NCBI RefSeq assembly: GCF_000015245.1
Contig: NC_008700.1
Span: 4,216,001 to 4,280,000, forward strand
DNA from: Shewanella amazonensis SB2B
Lineage (GTDB): Bacteria; Pseudomonadota; Gammaproteobacteria; Enterobacterales; Shewanellaceae
Length of the DNA stretch: 64,000 nt
Direction: 5' to 3'
Shown here: in pieces, positions 16,852 to 26,054 of the stretch
Layout: each line of letters opens with the position of its first letter
Numbering within the stretch: position 1 is the first letter of the stretch
Program-made: the position numbers and the translations under genes
Notes under the pieces: model-generated
The model's database searches: none
What the model saw: the letters and a program-made list of their open reading frames with translations, nothing else
What the model was told of the DNA's origin: nothing

Positions 16852-17490
16852 ATGACAAGCCGATTACTGCGCTGGGCAGAGTTTGTCTGCATGTTTGTGC
16901 TTCTGCCATTCATCGCTTTTCACTATCGACACCTATTGAGCAACTGGTTGCTACCGGTGCTGTGTCTGCTGGCGCTCTTTTGCCTGTATTTGATCCTGAA
17001 CGACAGTCGCTTCAAGCGTTTTCGCCTGACCAACTATGCCAATTTGAAACACCTGCTGTGGTACTCTCCGACGCTGTTTGCTCTTGGCGTATTGATATCC
17101 GTCCTGGCTCTGTCTGCTTATGCCCCGGAGCAGATTTTTGTACTGCCCACCCGCGATTTTTACAGCTGGTGTTTGCTGCTGGCCCTATATCCGCTTTTTT
17201 CAGTGATCCCACAAGAGCTGATATTTCGCACTTATTTATTTCATCGATTCAAAGGGATTATGCCAAGCAAGACGCTGAGGACCTGGGTCAGTGCGGCGGT
17301 ATTCGCCCTGGCCCATATTATTTATGCGAACTGGATTGCCGTAGTACTGGCGTTTATTGGAGGGCTGATGTTTGCCTATACCTATGCCAGCTCCCGCTCC
17401 ACCGCAGCCTGCGTGCTGGAACACAGCCTCTGGGGGCTGTGGCTTTTTACCCTGGGCGCTGGCCAGTATCTTAGCCTCGCCCCTCAGTGA
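16852..17490 (+). CDS. CPBP-family intramembrane protease-like protein
   Basis: An integral membrane protein of 212 residues related to Rce1/CAAX-type intramembrane metalloproteases. Motif 1 appears as PQELIFRTYLF near residue 122, motif 2 as FALAHIIYAN near residue 150, and motif 3 as LEHSLWG near residue 193. In motif 1 the usual EExxxR reads QExxxR, so the first glutamate is replaced by glutamine. Activity is therefore not assured, although the second Glu and both His are present. Seven or eight hydrophobic segments are visible. The start at 16852 has GGGGGA upstream. The 3' end overlaps the convergent EAL gene by seven bases. Confidence 0.85.
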   Translation: MTSRLLRWAEFVCMFVLLPFIAFHYRHLLSNWLLPVLCLLALFCLYLILNDSRFKRFRLTNYANLKHLLWYSPTLFALGVLISVLALSAYAPEQIFVLPTRDFYSWCLLLALYPLFSVIPQELIFRTYLFHRFKGIMPSKTLRTWVSAAVFALAHIIYANWIAVVLAFIGGLMFAYTYASSRSTAACVLEHSLWGLWLFTLGAGQYLSLAPQ

Positions 17491-18992
17491 GCTGCGCTGA
17501 ACTCGGTGGCGTCTTGATTCAGATGCTTCACCAAATCATGCAATGCCATGGGGCGTCCCAGATAATAACCCTGAGCCTGCTGACATCCCATATCCTGCAA
17601 AATTTTCAGCTGCGCGGCATTTTCGACCCCTTCCGCCACGATATGAATATCAAAACTCTGGGCCATGGCAACAATAGCGCTGACAATGGTGCGTGATCGC
17701 TCGTCCTGCTCCACCCCTGAAACAAAACTGCGGTCGATTTTAATCTCATCAACAGTCAGGTCTTTTAGCATCGCCAAAGAGGTGTAACCGGTACCGAAAT
17801 CATCGATGGAAAAGGTGATACCACTGGCCTGCAGGTTGGAAATAATCTCCACACTCTTATGCATATCTGTGAGGGTGGCGGTTTCAGTAATTTCAATCCG
17901 CACAAAGGGTGCCAGGGCCTTTTTACTCTTGATAAATTGGGTCAATGCATACATTTCGTCGGCGTTATTGAATTCGTCCGCCGACACATTTACGGCCACA
18001 TGCGCCAGACTGCCGTCCAGCAAACCTGCACTGCCAAGCTCCGCAGCCGCTTTGTCGACCACCAGCTTGGAGATGGCGGCTGTCAGGCCGATTTCCTCTG
18101 CAAGCGGAATAAACACATCGGGAGCAATATACCCCTTCACCGGGTGATGCCAGCGCACCAGCACTTCAACGCCACAGGCAGTGAGCGTACTCAGATCATA
18201 TTTGGGCTGATATACCAGCGACAGGACTTCGTCACTGATGGCTTGGCGTAAATCCATAACCAACTGGCGGCGTTGCAAGGCTTTTTCGCTGAGCGCCTTA
18301 TCGTGGTACTGGATGGCATTTTTCTTCTTTTTGGCCATATTCAGCGCTTCGGTGGCCGATACCATCATATCTTTGGCATTGGTGCCATCGGCTGGAAACA
18401 GGGCGACACCGATACAACAAGTGGCATCAATCCCATGTTGCCTGGCCCGGTGGGCGAATAAACGTTGAAATCCCCGTACATGGGCTTCCATATCCACCGA
18501 AGTATCCAAGCGAACAAAACTGGCAAATTGATCTGCGTGTAAGCGTGAAACCACAGAGCCTGGCAGGGCGGCATCAGTGATGTCGTTGGCCAAATCACGC
18601 AAGAAAGCATCGGCACGCTCATAGCCAAAGTTGTCGTTGATTTGCTTGAAATCGTCGATGTCCAGATAACCCAGAATAAGGCGTTCATTGGTTTTAAGCT
18701 TGCGGATGGTGTTATTCAAGGAACGAATAAACACGCTGAGACTGCAAAGGCCGGTGAGGCTGTCCATTTCATTGGCTTTTTCCAGCGCCCTGTTACTCCT
18801 GAGCACCAACATCAGCAGCAGGGTTGCCGTGATGATGACAAAGGCCAATCCCTTGTACGTTTGTGCTATAGCGCGAAGCTGTGGACTGTCGAGCAGTATT
18901 TCGACGGCGATATCTGAAAACAGGATCCAAAACCCGGCAAAAACCGCATAAATGATAGATACCCGGAAGGCCGAAGTGACAGCTCTGTGCAT
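17484..18992 (-). CDS. Cyclic-di-GMP phosphodiesterase, degenerate GGDEF plus EAL
   Basis: A membrane protein of 502 residues with two N-terminal hydrophobic segments (about 8-30 and 44-65). The GGDEF domain (about 75-235) is degenerate: the active-site loop reads LHADQF near residue 152 instead of GGDEF, so it should not make cyclic-di-GMP. The EAL domain (about 245-495) keeps the catalytic set: EVL (near 275), VNVSADEF, IEITE, DDFGTGYTSL, EIKIDRSFV, AEGVE and QGYYLGRP. It is predicted to hydrolyse cyclic-di-GMP, with the degenerate domain possibly binding GTP as a regulator. It stands alone, convergent with the CPBP gene. Confidence 0.93.
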   Translation of the reverse strand: MHRAVTSAFRVSIIYAVFAGFWILFSDIAVEILLDSPQLRAIAQTYKGLAFVIITATLLLMLVLRSNRALEKANEMDSLTGLCSLSVFIRSLNNTIRKLKTNERLILGYLDIDDFKQINDNFGYERADAFLRDLANDITDAALPGSVVSRLHADQFASFVRLDTSVDMEAHVRGFQRLFAHRARQHGIDATCCIGVALFPADGTNAKDMMVSATEALNMAKKKKNAIQYHDKALSEKALQRRQLVMDLRQAISDEVLSLVYQPKYDLSTLTACGVEVLVRWHHPVKGYIAPDVFIPLAEEIGLTAAISKLVVDKAAAELGSAGLLDGSLAHVAVNVSADEFNNADEMYALTQFIKSKKALAPFVRIEITETATLTDMHKSVEIISNLQASGITFSIDDFGTGYTSLAMLKDLTVDEIKIDRSFVSGVEQDERSRTIVSAIVAMAQSFDIHIVAEGVENAAQLKILQDMGCQQAQGYYLGRPMALHDLVKHLNQDATEFSAAH

Positions 18993-19208
18993 GATTGACT
19001 GAACCTGTAACTTAGTCGTTTGCTCAACGTATCACAGCCACCAATAAAAATCGCACAATAAAAATGGTTATGCTGACAAGATTCTTATTTTCATATGGTT
19101 AACAGAGAACAATCCAATAACATTGTTGTTGGCTCTGCAACTTCACCTCAATCCCTTCCCTTGAAAATGACAAGATGCTGCTCAACTGATAGCCGAATTG
19201 GCCCAAAG

Positions 19209-19808
19209 CTAATCCACCAGCTCAATGCCCAGCGACTCAAGCAGACTCAAGGCATCGAAGCGCGAAAAGGTTGCGCCCTTGAGGGTGTTCTCGAGCACAT
19301 TGATATTAAAACCTTCAGAGCCGCTGAAGTCGGCACGACTTAAATTGGTTTGCACAAATAGACTGCCGGAGAAGTCGCAGTGGGTGAGACTGGCGCCGCT
19401 GAAGTTACTGTGGCGAAAATCCACTTCCTGCACCCGGCATTCGGCCATCATAAGCTGCTTCATTGTCAGGCCGTAAAATGACGAGTCATTCAGGATGCAC
19501 CGCTGGAATGCCAACTCAAAATCCCGATGAAAGTCGGGCCAATCAGCTCGGGTCCAATCCACGCCGATGAGTTTGCTCTCAACAAAGCTCACACCAAACA
19601 AACGGCTGGCGGCAAACACCACCAGGCTCAGGTTGCAGCGCTCAAAGCGGCATTGGTTAAAGCGGCAGTGTTGAAATCGGGCAGCCGAAAAGTCGCAATC
19701 TGAAAACACGCAATCTTCAAACTCCATGTCCCGAAAGCAGGCATTCGCCATGTCCAGTTGCTCAAAGCGCGTATCGTAATAGAGCTCGCCGTCGCTTAAA
19801 TCAGGCAT
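19209..19808 (-). CDS. Pentapeptide-repeat protein (McbG/Qnr-like)
   Basis: A protein of 199 residues made of pentapeptide repeats of the A(D/N)LxF type. Runs such as FEDCVFSDCDFSAARFQHCRF and FRHSNFSGASLTHCDFSG are seen as successive five-residue units, and the protein ends in a short helix with LLESLGIELVD. The repeats should form a right-handed beta-helix. Length and the C-terminal helix resemble the Qnr/McbG group that mimics DNA and protects gyrase from quinolones or microcin B17, but the similarity is judged by eye and pentapeptide proteins have other roles. ATG at 19808 is chosen; an upstream in-frame codon is TTG. It has many Cys and no signal peptide, so it is cytoplasmic. Confidence 0.85.
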   Translation of the reverse strand: MPDLSDGELYYDTRFEQLDMANACFRDMEFEDCVFSDCDFSAARFQHCRFNQCRFERCNLSLVVFAASRLFGVSFVESKLIGVDWTRADWPDFHRDFELAFQRCILNDSSFYGLTMKQLMMAECRVQEVDFRHSNFSGASLTHCDFSGSLFVQTNLSRADFSGSEGFNINVLENTLKGATFSRFDALSLLESLGIELVD

Positions 19809-20103
19809 ATTCAATCCAGTATCTTCGTAAATGATGCATCTTTATCAAAACAGACCTGCTCCGTCATCTCTTGAACTGCGCCTCACCACACATGCCCCCC
19901 ACAAAGGACTTTCCGTGGGCGGGCGTTTTACCGGAAAAGCCGGGAAACCCGATGGTTTCGCCCCTTGAATCAAAGGTAACAGTATGAAAACATGAGTGCT
20001 TTAAGTGAACTCGAATACGGCAAGGACCGCCAGAACTCAGCCACGGCGTGATACCAGCGCAACAGCAACATGGCGGCAAATAGCTCGCGTTACAGGGATT
20101 GTC

Positions 20104-22020
20104 ATGAATAAAACCCAAATCACCTTGGCCATCGCCGCCATCCTGGGCATTGTTGGCGCGTTAACCTTACTAATGCCAACACACACCACCTCAGTTTCGG
20201 GTGAGAAAGTGGCGTCCGAGAACGCCCCATCAACCCCGGAAGAAGCCGCTGGCGCTATTTCAACCGCAAACCAGCAAACGGAGCTGCAAACCTTCGACGA
20301 TAGCCCGTTGGAGACCGGTCTCAGTGCCGTCGAGTGTCTGCGGGCTGCAGGTCTGGGCGCTGATGCCCAATACAAACAGCAACAGCAGCGCACTCTGATG
20401 GCGTGGCAACTCTACGAGCAGGGCGAACCACTCTTGGATGTAGCCGATGCATTGGCTGTGGACGACTTCGATAAAGGCCGGGATTTCTATCGATTCGTCA
20501 AACTACGTGAGGCGGTGTTAACAGCTGAGTCTTTTCTGTCTCAAAGTGAGCCGGGCCGTGAATTGCTGCGATCGGCAAACAGCGTCTTTCAACTTCCTGC
20601 AACCAGCGACCTGGCGCTCAACCTGTCAGTTCTGGAGCGTATGTTAGCCGAAATGTGGCAAACGCAATTTCCTGACATTTGGAACAGGGTGCCAGACAAA
20701 GGAAATATTGATACCTATATTTCCCAATTTCGCGGTGCTTCTGTGCCTTCCGAAATACTTGAAAACCGCTATTTAAGCCCGGTACCACGCTTTTATATGA
20801 CGTCGCTGCAGGTTGGTGACCTGACATCTGCCGCTACCTTACTGGATACCTTTCCAGCCCTGCTGCAATCCGATGCTGCGTACGAAAACCAGCTGATGTA
20901 CGCCACTCTCAATGGTCTACATTTGGAAATTACCGAGAAGCTTGTTAGCACTGAGGCCTTTACCAAGCTTTGGGAAAAGTTACCCCAAGCGCAGCCGGTG
21001 ATGCTGAGCAGAGCCAAAAAAATGCCATGGGGTGGACGAGCAACTCGCACAGTAAAAGTTCTGGAAGAACAAGGATTTTCTGTTCACGTAGCGTACACAG
21101 ATAGCTATGACGTTACCGCCAGACAAGACCTTTTGCAGCAGCTTGGGAATATCGGCAGCGCTCTGGACGACGACACCAGGGCACGTATAACGCAATGTGA
21201 ACAGCGGCAGGCCTGGTTTGATGCCCGCCAATTCACCCCGGAGAAACTCGCTCAATATCGCGAATCGCCTTTTATCGACAAAGTGAAAAACTCCCCCGAA
21301 ATACGCCACTGCACCGAGAACATCTGGTCTTCTGATACCAGTCTGCCTTCGCAAATGAACGAGCTAATTGCGCCCCTGCGGGATGCCATGCAACAAACAA
21401 CAGACTGGCAGCAATACCCCGTTGACGCATTACTGGCACAGGCTTCCTCAGAGGAAAACAGGTCATACATGGTGCTGCTCAGCAACACTTTTTTAGCACT
21501 TAACTTCAATATGCCCAGCCTGGAAGTCGCTCAGTGGTTAAAGCAACAAGGTGCTCAGCCGGACCGCAAAACACTGCTGGCGATGTTGGGGCAGCTGGAT
21601 TCAACCGCATGGCTTTTTTGGGCCAGTGATATTCCCTGGACCGACAAGGAAATCAAAACCATTGCGCTGGCGGCGGCTAAAATGGGCGAGCCGCATGTCT
21701 ATGAAAGTATCAGCGGCAGCCATCCCAACCTCGAATGGCACGATGACGAACTGGATCCGCTCTACTTTACCATCAAGTCCTTCTCTACAGGTTCCTTCAC
21801 CATGTTTGGTCTTAATATCGACAGAGAAAGGGTGATGAATGTGATAGAACAAAACCCCGGCGGACTCAAGGAACATCACCTGAGAGCCCTGTTTGAGTTG
21901 CAGCACCGTAAACCGGCTGCTTATGAAGAACTGATTAGCCTCTACCCCAGATTTACCTTAAGCACAGCGCCGGAATATTTCGCCGTCTCCTGCGATACCG
22001 AGAAACGAGAAGAAGGCTAA
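20104..22020 (+). CDS. Large membrane-anchored protein of unknown function
   Basis: A protein of 638 residues starting MNKTQITLAI with one N-terminal hydrophobic segment (about 5-24) that is either an uncleaved anchor or a signal. It is followed by a low-complexity linker rich in Ser, Thr, Ala and Glu (about 25-70) and a long helical domain. Segments such as SLQVGDLTSAATLLDTF and QLMYATLNGLHLEITEKLV resemble degenerate ankyrin or TPR-like helical repeats. Several Cys are scattered (e.g. VECLRA, ITQCEQ, IRHCTEN), fitting a periplasmic location. No family is recognised. It is divergent from the pentapeptide gene and is preceded by AGGGA at the right distance. GC content is slightly lower than in neighbouring genes. 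Confidence 0.75.
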   Translation: MNKTQITLAIAAILGIVGALTLLMPTHTTSVSGEKVASENAPSTPEEAAGAISTANQQTELQTFDDSPLETGLSAVECLRAAGLGADAQYKQQQQRTLMAWQLYEQGEPLLDVADALAVDDFDKGRDFYRFVKLREAVLTAESFLSQSEPGRELLRSANSVFQLPATSDLALNLSVLERMLAEMWQTQFPDIWNRVPDKGNIDTYISQFRGASVPSEILENRYLSPVPRFYMTSLQVGDLTSAATLLDTFPALLQSDAAYENQLMYATLNGLHLEITEKLVSTEAFTKLWEKLPQAQPVMLSRAKKMPWGGRATRTVKVLEEQGFSVHVAYTDSYDVTARQDLLQQLGNIGSALDDDTRARITQCEQRQAWFDARQFTPEKLAQYRESPFIDKVKNSPEIRHCTENIWSSDTSLPSQMNELIAPLRDAMQQTTDWQQYPVDALLAQASSEENRSYMVLLSNTFLALNFNMPSLEVAQWLKQQGAQPDRKTLLAMLGQLDSTAWLFWASDIPWTDKEIKTIALAAAKMGEPHVYESISGSHPNLEWHDDELDPLYFTIKSFSTGSFTMFGLNIDRERVMNVIEQNPGGLKEHHLRALFELQHRKPAAYEELISLYPRFTLSTAPEYFAVSCDTEKREEG

Positions 22021-22041
22021 TACGGAATCAAGCCACAAGGG

Positions 22042-22078
22042 GATAACAAGTGCGCTGCTTTAAGTAGCGCCAGTTATC
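22042..22078. promoter_or_regulatory. Interrupted palindrome after the 638-residue protein gene
   Basis: Outer arms GATAAC and GTTATC enclose inner arms GCGCTGC and GTAGCGC around a TTTAA centre. It lies 22 bases after the stop. There is no T-tract, so it may be a weak terminator, an operator or an mRNA-stabilising hairpin. The remaining 290 bases up to 22368 show no gene; AT content rises sharply from 22200. Confidence 0.4.
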
Positions 22079-22368
22079 GGGAGCATCCCATGCCAGAGCA
22101 AAAGGTGGGCAGGCGAAGTTCAGCGTTCGGATAGTCCCTCGGACTTTAACACCAGGGTAATTAACGAATATTTCGACATTGGCTGTGGCTTCGTGTGGAA
22201 TGACAACAAACAGACATTTTGTTCACAAAACAAGCAAAATACGACAGCCTATTTTTTGATTATATGTAACATTGTATAAAACTTGCTATTGGAGTGACTT
22301 TGTTGATCTTCAGTGCTTTGCTCTATTCGCGTTTTAAGTCTGCTATCCACATGGATAGTGATAAGTTC

Positions 22369-24294
22369 ATGCTGCGTTTTATTCGGCTCGTCATTGCAGG
22401 GATGATGTCACTGCTGGTAACACAAGCGACCCTGGCACAAGAGCGATACGGCATGGCAGAGCTTCAGGAAGAGCTGGCACAATTGGACAAATCACTCTCA
22501 CAAGATAATCTGGACAGCGTTATCGCTAAGATAGACCTAAGCATTAACAAAGCAAAATACGAGCCTGTAAGAAAAGCCGCATTATTAACTTTTAAAGCAG
22601 AAAAACTGCGGTTCCATGGAATATTTTATATTAATGAAAGCTTATCTAAAGCATTTGATTTGATTAGTTATGATAAACAACCAGAGCTATACATCTATGC
22701 TATGACAGTTAAAAGCTATGAAATATATGCCTATCAAAACAACCCTGAACTGGCAGTAAAATTACTTGAAGATTTACAAAAAAAACCTGAACTAGAAAAC
22801 ATACCGTATATACATGTTATTTTTTTAAAACACTTACTTGAAACATATTATAAACTTCAACTTTTTGAAAAAATCCCACAACCTCTCTTTCGTCTCTCAC
22901 AAATTTCAAAGGAATTTGAATTAAGTACAAACAGCAAAGACCTATTATTTTATCTTGAAGAAGAGCTAGCATACCACAGCAGTTTGATTGGTGACACGGA
23001 ACAGGCCATTGAGCAATACGGCAGACTCGCACAGCACTATGAGCAGAAAAATCACTCGGAACACATCGCAATTATTTACTGCAACATTGCCAATATGTAT
23101 TTTCTGCCATTCGAGGAAAAGGTTCGTTATGCACAGGCTTCACTGTCTGCTCACAATAATATCGCCTGTTCAGATGTGATGGAGAAAATTGTTTGGCTCG
23201 CCGAAATTCAGCAAGGCGACTTTTCCAATGTAAATCGATTAATGCACTTCAATCCCGTGCAGCAAATACCGCACCTGAATGATAGCTCTGCATATTATGC
23301 GGGGCTATCGTACCTATTGCTGGGGAATCTGTCAGCGGCGCAAGCAATGGCTGACAGAATTACAGCAGAAGATAATTGGGAGCGTCAGGATCTACTGCAA
23401 CAAATTTACCAGAAACAAGGTCATTATCAGGCAGCACTTGAAGCCTCTCAGCGTTATCATCAGTTAAGAACCGCAAAAGACGCAGAGGCGCGGTCATTAA
23501 TGTTAAGCAGTTTTCAAACCCGCTTGGCGTTGGCTCAAGAAGAAACACAGGCCGCAGAGCAAGAAAAACAAGCAGCCCGTATTGCAGCGGCAGAACAAAA
23601 AGCAAAATCAAGACTGCATATTACACTGATAGTGATTAGTGCAGGCGTCATGATCACCCTGATATTGTCGCTGTACCTACTTCGCAGCCGCCAACACAGG
23701 ATAAAACTGCAACAACTCTCGGATACGGATCCCTTAACGGGATTGCTTAACCGACGTGCTTTTTTGCATCAGGCCCGTCAGATGCAGCGTCTTGCCGAAC
23801 GTCAGCAGTTCCCATTATCCGTTGCTCTGTTGGATCTGGATTTTTTTAAAGCCATCAATGATAAACATGGGCATCACGTCGGTGACGCCGTCTTGCGGGC
23901 ATTTGCTCATGGGGCGAAAACGACGTTGAGGCAAACAGACATTATCGGTCGCTTTGGTGGTGAGGAGTTTATTCTGCTGGCGACGGAGAAAGACCCCATC
24001 ATATTTGCAGGCCTGCTACAGCGTGTGCAGCGCGCATTTACTCATGCGTGTCAGCAGGATCCCGCCATTGGCTTTAGCGTTAGCTTCTCAGCCGGTATTG
24101 CTGCTCTTGAGGATAACGGCGCAACTGAAATCCCTGACATTGAAGAGGCGATTCGTCAGGCTGATGAACTGCTTTACCGGGCAAAAGCCAACGGTCGCCA
24201 GCAGGTTTGTACAGACAGCTTATGTCAGCGGCTTATGGACACAGATTGCGACCTTGTTGCACCAGGCCATCCCGTAACCCTTAGCGCAGAGTAA
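22369..24294 (+). CDS. Diguanylate cyclase with periplasmic TPR-like sensor
   Basis: A protein of about 641 residues. A signal peptide (MLRFIRLVIAG to LAQE) is followed by a helical TPR-like region (about 25-360), a coiled coil rich in Ala, Glu and Gln (about 380-415), one transmembrane helix (about 418-440), and a GGDEF domain (about 455-625). The active site reads GGEEF near residue 529, and RQTD five residues before it is an intact inhibitory site. It should sense something in the periplasm and make cyclic-di-GMP inside. The start is uncertain: GTG at 22294 and ATG at 22351 are alternatives, and 22369 is chosen because the signal peptide begins there. The first half (roughly 22500-22980) is markedly AT-rich compared with the GGDEF half. 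Confidence 0.9.
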   Translation: MLRFIRLVIAGMMSLLVTQATLAQERYGMAELQEELAQLDKSLSQDNLDSVIAKIDLSINKAKYEPVRKAALLTFKAEKLRFHGIFYINESLSKAFDLISYDKQPELYIYAMTVKSYEIYAYQNNPELAVKLLEDLQKKPELENIPYIHVIFLKHLLETYYKLQLFEKIPQPLFRLSQISKEFELSTNSKDLLFYLEEELAYHSSLIGDTEQAIEQYGRLAQHYEQKNHSEHIAIIYCNIANMYFLPFEEKVRYAQASLSAHNNIACSDVMEKIVWLAEIQQGDFSNVNRLMHFNPVQQIPHLNDSSAYYAGLSYLLLGNLSAAQAMADRITAEDNWERQDLLQQIYQKQGHYQAALEASQRYHQLRTAKDAEARSLMLSSFQTRLALAQEETQAAEQEKQAARIAAAEQKAKSRLHITLIVISAGVMITLILSLYLLRSRQHRIKLQQLSDTDPLTGLLNRRAFLHQARQMQRLAERQQFPLSVALLDLDFFKAINDKHGHHVGDAVLRAFAHGAKTTLRQTDIIGRFGGEEFILLATEKDPIIFAGLLQRVQRAFTHACQQDPAIGFSVSFSAGIAALEDNGATEIPDIEEAIRQADELLYRAKANGRQQVCTDSLCQRLMDTDCDLVAPGHPVTLSAE

Positions 24295-24342
24295 ACGCTG
24301 TATTATTGAAGGCCGCTAACCGCCTCCAGGTACAAGCACGTC

Positions 24343-25677
24343 TTACATATCGCAATTCTTCAGCGGTTGACGCAGCTGTGCCCGTACGTTATCCATGCCG
24401 GAGTAAAACTCCTTCATCATCAGCAGGCCCATCAGATTGCCGTTGTCGGTAACCAGGAGTTCCTCTGGATTGGCTGGGTCGTTTTTCAGGGCGCCAATCA
24501 GCTTCATGGCGGCCATTTCCTTGAACAGCGCGGTATCAAGGTTAACGCCAAAGGTGTCGCGGAAATACTGGCGCGACAGCCTGCCCGAGAAGAGCCCCAG
24601 CAAGAAGCGGTACTGCATGATGGCCTTGGTGTCGTAGCGTTTTTGCTGCTCGACGCTCATCTTGCCCGCCTCAATGCGCTCCTGATATTTGCGCAGCGAG
24701 AAGGTGTTCACATACAGGGTGTCGCCGAGGAAGCTGAACGAACCCGAACCCACACCAAGATATTCATCATAATCAATTACATACTCATCAAAGCCCTCAT
24801 CGTTGGCTTTGCCGAATGCCCAGCTCGACAACTGGTTGTACTGGCCACGCAGGCTGGTGAGGATTTGGCTGTACTGACGAGCCAGATCCGCCTGGGGCGC
24901 CGCCAGCTTGCCCTTTACACTCTTACGGGTCTGATGGGTGATCATCAGCGGGTAGGTGGTGATCTGCCTTGGGTCGAGGCGGCGGGCCATGTCGAGATCC
25001 CGCTGGATCACCTCTTCGGTTTGGCCCCGGAAGCCGAAAATCAGATCCACGTTGATGATGGGGAACAGCTCCTTGGCCGCCTGAATACGGTCGAAGGTTT
25101 GCAGCCCCGAGCCAAACTTTTCGAAACGGTCAGTCATCTTGAGGATGCCGTCATCGAAACTCTGCACCCCAATGGACATGCGGTCAACCAGCCCCTTGAG
25201 CTGACGGAACTCGGGGCTCGCCAGGTGGCGCGGGTCTGACTCGCAGGAGACTTCCTTAATGGAGGGGAACAGCAGTCTGGCATGCTCAATGGTGCGGGCC
25301 AGCTCGTCTTCCAGCACAGTGGTGGTGCCGCCACCGATATACATGGACTCGAAGTCGTAACCGAGCTCCTTCGCCATGGTCATCTCTTTACGCAGGGAAA
25401 TAAAATAAGCGCGAGCCTTGTCTTCCTTGAAGGTAAAGCGGTGGAAGGTGCAGTAAGAACAGAGGGTATGGCAGAAAGGCACATGTGCATAAAGCATGTA
25501 CTTTTTACCGGGCACTGGGGCGGGCATGGTATCAACAGACAGGTTATCGAGCCGCAGATTGCGATCAACATAGAAGTTCATCACCCGTTCGGCGGTGCCC
25601 AGCAGCCATGCCGGCAGAGTAATATCGACTTGCGCCTGATGGGCGGCGGTAATGGCTAAGGTTGAACTGCTGGTCAT
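24343..25677 (-). CDS. HemN/HutW-like radical SAM protein
   Basis: A cytoplasmic enzyme of 444 residues of the coproporphyrinogen III oxidase-like radical SAM family. The cluster motif CxxxCxxC is at C69, C73 and C76 (HVPFCHTLCSYC), followed by the GGGTTTVL segment that binds SAM and by YDEYLGVGSGSFSF, typical of HemN relatives. It could be an oxygen-independent porphyrinogen oxidase, or a heme-degrading relative such as HutW/ChuW; the usual hutX/hutZ partners are not next to it. Start ATG 25677 has AGGAAG upstream; the longer frame begins with TTG. It sits alone, convergent with the TPR-GGDEF gene. Confidence 0.88.
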   Translation of the reverse strand: MTSSSTLAITAAHQAQVDITLPAWLLGTAERVMNFYVDRNLRLDNLSVDTMPAPVPGKKYMLYAHVPFCHTLCSYCTFHRFTFKEDKARAYFISLRKEMTMAKELGYDFESMYIGGGTTTVLEDELARTIEHARLLFPSIKEVSCESDPRHLASPEFRQLKGLVDRMSIGVQSFDDGILKMTDRFEKFGSGLQTFDRIQAAKELFPIINVDLIFGFRGQTEEVIQRDLDMARRLDPRQITTYPLMITHQTRKSVKGKLAAPQADLARQYSQILTSLRGQYNQLSSWAFGKANDEGFDEYVIDYDEYLGVGSGSFSFLGDTLYVNTFSLRKYQERIEAGKMSVEQQKRYDTKAIMQYRFLLGLFSGRLSRQYFRDTFGVNLDTALFKEMAAMKLIGALKNDPANPEELLVTDNGNLMGLLMMKEFYSGMDNVRAQLRQPLKNCDM

Positions 25678-26054
25678 AGGGCTTCCTGTCAAAGATTATC
25701 TGAAATGGATCTTTTTGAAATAAAAAGAAAACATTTCGAGTTTGCTATCCATAGCCTACCCATTTAGACATAGGTAAAATGTGAACTTCCACCAATTTGG
25801 CCGTTGCAGCAAGTTTAGATTACCGTTTTTGTTAAGCAGCGCATATTTTAGCCATCACGAATACACAGTTCGTTTATCGCACCATTACAACAGAGAAACA
25901 AACGCCATGGATTGTGACTCGGTATTGGTCAGCTGGCATGCTGGTGCCAAGGATGGCAACGGTGCCCAATAATTCGTGAGCACCTGGGATATGACATAAA
26001 TGCCAAGGCGGTTACCCCCTATTTTTTAGCCGGCTATCTCGTTGGTACTTGTGG
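25678..26054. other. Intergenic region, no supported gene
   Basis: The 377 bases between the radical SAM gene and the LysR gene hold a short open frame (25781-25972) without a ribosome binding site or recognisable protein. The left part is AT-rich and should contain the promoter of the minus-strand radical SAM gene. No hairpin terminator was seen. Confidence 0.5.

Noticed and set aside
19095..19343. An 82-codon frame near the pentapeptide gene
   Set aside because: It runs antisense into the pentapeptide-repeat gene and has no supporting signal.
24343..25677. Assignment as hemN proper or as hutW
   Set aside because: The radical SAM family is certain, but neither the heme-utilisation partners nor decisive residues could be checked, so no gene symbol is given.
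25781..25972. A 63-codon frame between the radical SAM and LysR genes
   Set aside because: No ribosome binding site, atypical composition and no family resemblance.
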